In this document: in pieces, positions 5,240 through 8,190 of the stretch
Position numbering within the stretch: the first letter of the stretch is position 1
Layout: every line of letters begins with the position of its first letter
The notes under the pieces: generated by a model
What the model saw: the letters and a program-made list of their open reading frames with translations, nothing else
Database searches by the model: none
Told to the model about the DNA's origin: nothing
Assembly (NCBI GenBank): GCA_017454585.1
Contig: JAFTCU010000073.1
Location: 1-8,190 of the forward strand
DNA length: 8,190 nucleotides
Direction of reading: 5' to 3'
From: Thermoguttaceae bacterium
GTDB lineage: Bacteria; Planctomycetota; Planctomycetia; Pirellulales; Thermoguttaceae
Position numbers and translations under genes: made by a program

Positions 5240-7330
5240 ATGAAACGTTTTTTAATGCTATTCCTTATGACGGCCATTACCCTGACCGGTTGTGATGAAC
5301 TGAAGCCCAAACCATCTGGTCCAACGACACAGCAGCAGACAAATCAGGCTCCACCGGCAGTGGAAGAACACAAGGCCCCGCCTTCCATCGAGGAAATGGA
5401 AGGGAAGTTGACCGAGATCAAGGACAAGCTGCAAAACACGGAAAATCTATTGATCAAACGTACCGCGGAACGTGATACGGCCAAGTCCGAGCTTGGGCAG
5501 ATTATCCGCCGTTCCAACAAAACCCCCAAAGAGATCAAAGCGGAACTTGCCAAGGTCAAATCGGATCTGGACTCCCAGCAGTGGTTTCAGGAGGTCCGGT
5601 CAGCCTGGAGCAAACTGACAGCTCTGGAGCGTGACGTCGTCGTTTTTACCCGGCAGGAAGATCGTCTGAATAAGTCCAAACACCAGCTCGAACAGTCCCT
5701 GGAAACGCTCCGAAGAATCGAGGAAAACAATCGGGTTTATATTCAGGGCGAAGACCCGGAACTCGATCGGCTTATCGCGGAAGGGGATGTCACCATCCAG
5801 GACGAGGAATGGGACGAAATGTCCACGGGCGAAAAGACGGAAATCGCTCTCGAAGTCGATAAAATCATGGCCGAGACGATGGAGAATAACGTTACGAAGA
5901 TACAGAAGCTGGAATTGAAGTCCGTGAAAGGCCTTTCCCCTTTGCCGGATTTGGCCGAAAAAGTCCAAACACCCGAAACCACCGCGGAAAAAAGTCTTCT
6001 GGTGCGTGTGAAAAATGACTGCAATCGAATTACGGAACGGGCTAACAAGGAATTCGAGGAATGTGTGCAAGACAAACAACTGGATGCCGCGTGCCTCTGC
6101 CGGCTTGAGACGATCCAACAGATCCAAAAGAACGTGGCTAACGCAACAGACAATTTCGCCAAGGATTTTTTCACGGATTATCAGAATAGTCTGGATTCGT
6201 GCCGAAACGAGACACTCCTTGTGATGAGCAAGCCCTTCTTGCAGGCGCTTTCCTTGTGTGTCAAGGATATGGAGATTAAAGACCCGGACTGGAAAACCAT
6301 CGCAGAGTCGTTGGAAGGCCTGCTGCGCATCAAACCAACACAGCTGGATCCGGAAATTGGGACGCAGATGGAGATCATTCGTTCCCATTTTGAGTACTTA
6401 CTGAAACAAAAAGACCGGAACGCCTTGATCACCCAGGAACGCTTGAAGTCGATCCTGGACAAAATCGAAAATACATACTTTAAAGAACGTTATGCTTTCA
6501 GATGTTATGTGCTTGCCACGCAGCTTTATGAACGGAAGGAATATTCCGACGCATTAGAGAAAGTCCAGGCGGCACTTGACTGTTGCCCGACAAACGAGGA
6601 CTACCTGCTTCTCAAGACAAAGATCAAAAGTTTTGGATTTCAGGCTGGAACTCGCAAGGTTTTAACAGTGGACGGAGTTGCGTATGCGTTTCGTTGGTGC
6701 CCTCCCGGAGAGTTTATAATGGGCGATGATTACAATTCCCACCCAGCCCATAAGGTCATACTGACAAAAGGGTTTTGGCTTTTGGAAACGGAAGTCACTC
6801 AGGAAATGTGGAAAAGTATGATGGGCAACAATCCAAGTAATTATGGTGAAGATCTGTATCCTGTCACGAACGTGAATTGGAATGATTGTCAGGAGTTCTG
6901 CCAAAATTTGAGTGAAAAATTGGGACGTACAGTGAAACTTCCTACCGAAGCGCAGTGGGAATACGCCTGCCGTGCGGGAACAACGGACGAATACGCAGGC
7001 GACTTGAACTCGATGGCATGGTACGGTGGTCAATCGGATCATCATCCCCATGAAGTGGGCTTGAAAAAACCGAACGCATGGTTTTTATATGATATGCACG
7101 GTAACGTCGAAGAATTCTGTTCAGACTGGTATGACTTAGACTTCTACAAAGGATCACCGACAAACGATCCTGAAAATACAAAGGCTTCAGAAAAATATGT
7201 AGTCCGCGGAGGCAGTTATTTCCGCGGTGGCTATGCGTGCAAGTCCAGATACCGCGACAGTATTGATTCGGATGAAAAGAATCATTGGACCGGTTTCCGT
7301 GTCCTTTTGGTCGCCGGTCCCGGGGAATAG
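5240..7330 (+). CDS. Paralogous lipoprotein with coiled coil, one TPR-like unit and FGE-sulfatase-like domain
   Basis: This 696-residue lipoprotein is the shorter tandem paralogue. It has a signal peptide with lipobox LTGC (Cys18), a Pro/Gln-rich linker (21-50), a coiled coil (about 50-165) and a helical domain (about 250-409). Cysteines 261, 285, 287, 321 and 340 in that domain match the first paralogue. A single TPR-like unit (about 417-468) follows, then an FGE-sulfatase-like domain (470-696) with RWCPPGEFIMG, ETEVTQEMW, LPTEAQWEYACRAG, YDMHGNVEEFCSDW, RGGSY (656-660) and GFR (685-687). The first catalytic-cysteine position is Arg662 and only the second (Cys667) is kept, so it is probably non-catalytic. 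Residues 1-409 align nearly end to end with the upstream protein; the difference of about 280 residues is mainly the missing TPR units. GAGGA precedes the ATG by 4 nt, exactly as in the first gene. It is the last gene of the plus-strand cluster. Confidence 0.9.
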   Translation: MKRFLMLFLMTAITLTGCDELKPKPSGPTTQQQTNQAPPAVEEHKAPPSIEEMEGKLTEIKDKLQNTENLLIKRTAERDTAKSELGQIIRRSNKTPKEIKAELAKVKSDLDSQQWFQEVRSAWSKLTALERDVVVFTRQEDRLNKSKHQLEQSLETLRRIEENNRVYIQGEDPELDRLIAEGDVTIQDEEWDEMSTGEKTEIALEVDKIMAETMENNVTKIQKLELKSVKGLSPLPDLAEKVQTPETTAEKSLLVRVKNDCNRITERANKEFEECVQDKQLDAACLCRLETIQQIQKNVANATDNFAKDFFTDYQNSLDSCRNETLLVMSKPFLQALSLCVKDMEIKDPDWKTIAESLEGLLRIKPTQLDPEIGTQMEIIRSHFEYLLKQKDRNALITQERLKSILDKIENTYFKERYAFRCYVLATQLYERKEYSDALEKVQAALDCCPTNEDYLLLKTKIKSFGFQAGTRKVLTVDGVAYAFRWCPPGEFIMGDDYNSHPAHKVILTKGFWLLETEVTQEMWKSMMGNNPSNYGEDLYPVTNVNWNDCQEFCQNLSEKLGRTVKLPTEAQWEYACRAGTTDEYAGDLNSMAWYGGQSDHHPHEVGLKKPNAWFLYDMHGNVEEFCSDWYDLDFYKGSPTNDPENTKASEKYVVRGGSYFRGGYACKSRYRDSIDSDEKNHWTGFRVLLVAGPGE
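5488..5577 (+). repeat. 90-nt block identical in both lipoprotein genes (copy 2)
   Basis: Identical to 2470-2559. Flanking coding sequence differs at synonymous and non-synonymous sites, so the block stands out as recently homogenised or unusually constrained. Confidence 0.9.
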
Positions 7331-7335
7331 AATCC

Positions 7336-7502
7336 TTGCGGCGGCGATGCTTCCAGCGTCGTCAAACTTCAAAATTCATAATTACGGGGACGATGCTTCC
7401 AGCGTCGTCTAAGTTCAAAATTCATAATTGCGGGAACGATGCTTCCAGCGTCGTCAAACTTCAAAATTCATAATTGCGGGGACGATGCTTCCAGCGTCGT
7501 CT
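7336..7502 (+). repeat. 46-bp tandem repeat array with hairpin cores
   Basis: The 19-nt core CGATGCTTCCAGCGTCGTC occurs exactly at 7345, 7391, 7437 and 7483, a strict 46-bp period. Between cores lies a near-identical AT-rich segment (AACTTCAAAATTCATAATTG, then CGGG); the second unit has TAAG in place of AAAC. Each core can fold: in the second and fourth copies the arms GACGATGC and GCGTCGTC pair over 8 bp (one G-T) around a TTCCA loop. The array begins within a few nt of the second lipoprotein stop. There are no unique spacers, so it is not a CRISPR. Possible roles are mRNA 3'-end protection, a cruciform or protein-binding array, or a non-functional expansion. Confidence 0.9.
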
Positions 7503-7532
7503 CTCGTCGTTTTAAACGACAAACAGGCGAGC

Positions 7533-7560
7533 GGGGTCAGTGATGACTCCGTAAGTTTTT
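7533..7560 (+). terminator. Probable terminator of the lipoprotein unit
   Basis: Arms GGGGTCA (7533-7539) and TGACTCC (7544-7550) pair over 7 bp with one G-T around a GTGA (GNRA-type) loop. After GTAAG come five Ts (7556-7560). The 5-nt gap before the T-run makes it weaker than a textbook terminator. It lies just past the mnmG stop, where the two convergent transcripts meet. A second small hairpin (GTCGT/ACGAC, 7506-7520) lies just before it. Confidence 0.5.
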
Positions 7561-8190
7561 CATCTTCTCAACGCGAGCACCAGGACCGCCAGGTCGGCCG
7601 GGGTGATGCCGCGGATGCGAGAGGCCTGGTCGATCGTCTGCGGGCGGATCCTTGAGAGCTGCTCCTTCGCCTCCATCCGGAGCTGGTTGATGGCGAAATA
7701 GTCGAAATCGTCCGGGATGCGGATCTTCTGCAGTTTGCGCGCCCGCTCCACGCTCGCGTCCTGGCGGCTCAGGTAGCCGGAGTATTTGATGTCCCAGCAG
7801 ACCTGCTCGGTCACGCGCAGCGAGAACTCCTGCACCTGCGGGAACCGCTCGGTGATCTCGCTCCACTCGACTTCGGGACGGCGCAGGTATTCTTCTGCCG
7901 AAATGGTCCCCCCGGCCGGCAAACGAACGCGGGATTCCCGCAGCAGTGCGGCCAGACGTTCGATCGCGTCCATCTTTTCCCGGAAGATCTTCCAGCGTTC
8001 TGCATCCACCAGCCCGGCATTCCAGCCGATCTCGGTGAGGCGCCGGTCGGCATTGTCGCCGCGCAGGCGCAGACGGTGCTCGGCCCGGCTCGTGAACATC
8101 CGGTACGGCTCATCGACCCCTTTCGTGACCAGATCATCGACCATCACGCCGAGGTACGCCTCCTCCCGGCCGAGGATCAGCGGGTCCTGA
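7560..8190 (-). CDS. mnmG: MnmG/GidA C-terminal part (tRNA U34 modification), partial
   Basis: This is the last 209 codons of mnmG, which continues beyond the right edge; the stop TGA is at 7562-7560. MnmG is the FAD-dependent partner of MnmE and installs the carboxymethylaminomethyl group on uridine 34 of certain tRNAs in the cytoplasm. Family motifs in order are the DPLILGREEAYLGVMVDDLV segment, TKGVDEPYRMFTSRAEHRL, DNADRRLTEIG, the EQVCWDIKYSGYLSRQ region, IRIPDDFDY and the C-terminal RPQTIDQASRIRGITPADLA, where the helical MnmE/tRNA-binding domain ends. The usual length is about 600-630 aa, so roughly the C-terminal third is here. Hand counts of four 60-base lines give about 68% GC, clearly above the neighbouring cluster. 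It is convergent with the second lipoprotein gene. Confidence 0.97.
   Translation of the reverse strand, partial: QDPLILGREEAYLGVMVDDLVTKGVDEPYRMFTSRAEHRLRLRGDNADRRLTEIGWNAGLVDAERWKIFREKMDAIERLAALLRESRVRLPAGGTISAEEYLRRPEVEWSEITERFPQVQEFSLRVTEQVCWDIKYSGYLSRQDASVERARKLQKIRIPDDFDYFAINQLRMEAKEQLSRIRPQTIDQASRIRGITPADLAVLVLALRR

Noticed and set aside
5600..6388. Open frame of 262 codons on the minus strand
   Set aside because: It is antisense to the second lipoprotein's conserved coiled-coil and helical domains. Similar shorter shadows occur opposite the first lipoprotein, as expected from its codon pattern.
7336..7502. CRISPR array
   Set aside because: The whole 46-bp unit repeats, so there are no unique spacers, and no cas gene is present.
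7786..8190. Open frame of 134 codons on the plus strand
   Set aside because: It is the complement of mnmG; the Arg/Ser-rich translation is typical of an antisense frame in GC-rich DNA.

Overview
The window looks like a bacterial chromosome fragment, most plausibly from the PVC group (Planctomycetota or Lentisphaerota, perhaps gut-associated). This is inference. It rests on two exported lipoproteins ending in FGE-sulfatase/SUMF1-like domains of the 'FRWCP.G.F.MG ... GFWLLETEVTQEMW ... PNAW' type that is expanded in those phyla, next to an ECF-type sigma-factor fragment. No rRNA or other phylogenetic marker is present to fix the taxon.

Layout. Two housekeeping genes on the minus strand frame the window and both run off its ends: the 5' part of purH (1-214) and the 3' third of mnmG/gidA (7560-8190). 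Between them, all on the plus strand, are five genes spaced 42 to 101 nt apart that read like one transcription unit. They are a 92-aa single-pass membrane protein (505-783), a 271-aa membrane-anchored coiled-coil protein (834-1649), a 139-aa sigma-70 region-2 protein without region 4 (1751-2170), and two large paralogous lipoproteins of 976 and 696 aa (2213-5143 and 5240-7330). Ribosome binding sites place the starts of the first three genes downstream of the longest open frames.

The two lipoproteins share a signal peptide and lipobox, a proline-rich linker, a coiled coil, a helical cysteine-containing domain, TPR-like units and a C-terminal FGE-sulfatase-like domain. They are a tandem duplication. 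The first has six TPR-like units of about 52 residues and the second has about one. A 90-nt block in the coiled-coil region is identical in the two genes, while the FGE-like domains have diverged much further. Both FGE-like domains lack the first of the two catalytic copper-binding cysteines, so they are probably binding or structural domains rather than formylglycine-generating enzymes.

The DNA just after each lipoprotein stop is also homologous and can form a hairpin. After the second gene this element has become a 46-bp tandem array of 3.6 copies, followed by a hairpin and T-run that could terminate the unit before the convergent mnmG. A strong sigma-70-like promoter (TTGACA, 17 bp, extended TG, TAGTAT) lies inside the sigma-like gene and points at the lipoproteins.

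Working view (inference): this is an accessory cell-envelope module inserted between purH and mnmG. Two membrane proteins and a truncated sigma-like regulator precede two outer-surface or periplasmic lipoproteins that present a variable C-type-lectin-like FGE fold on stalks of different length. mnmG is markedly GC-richer than the cluster.
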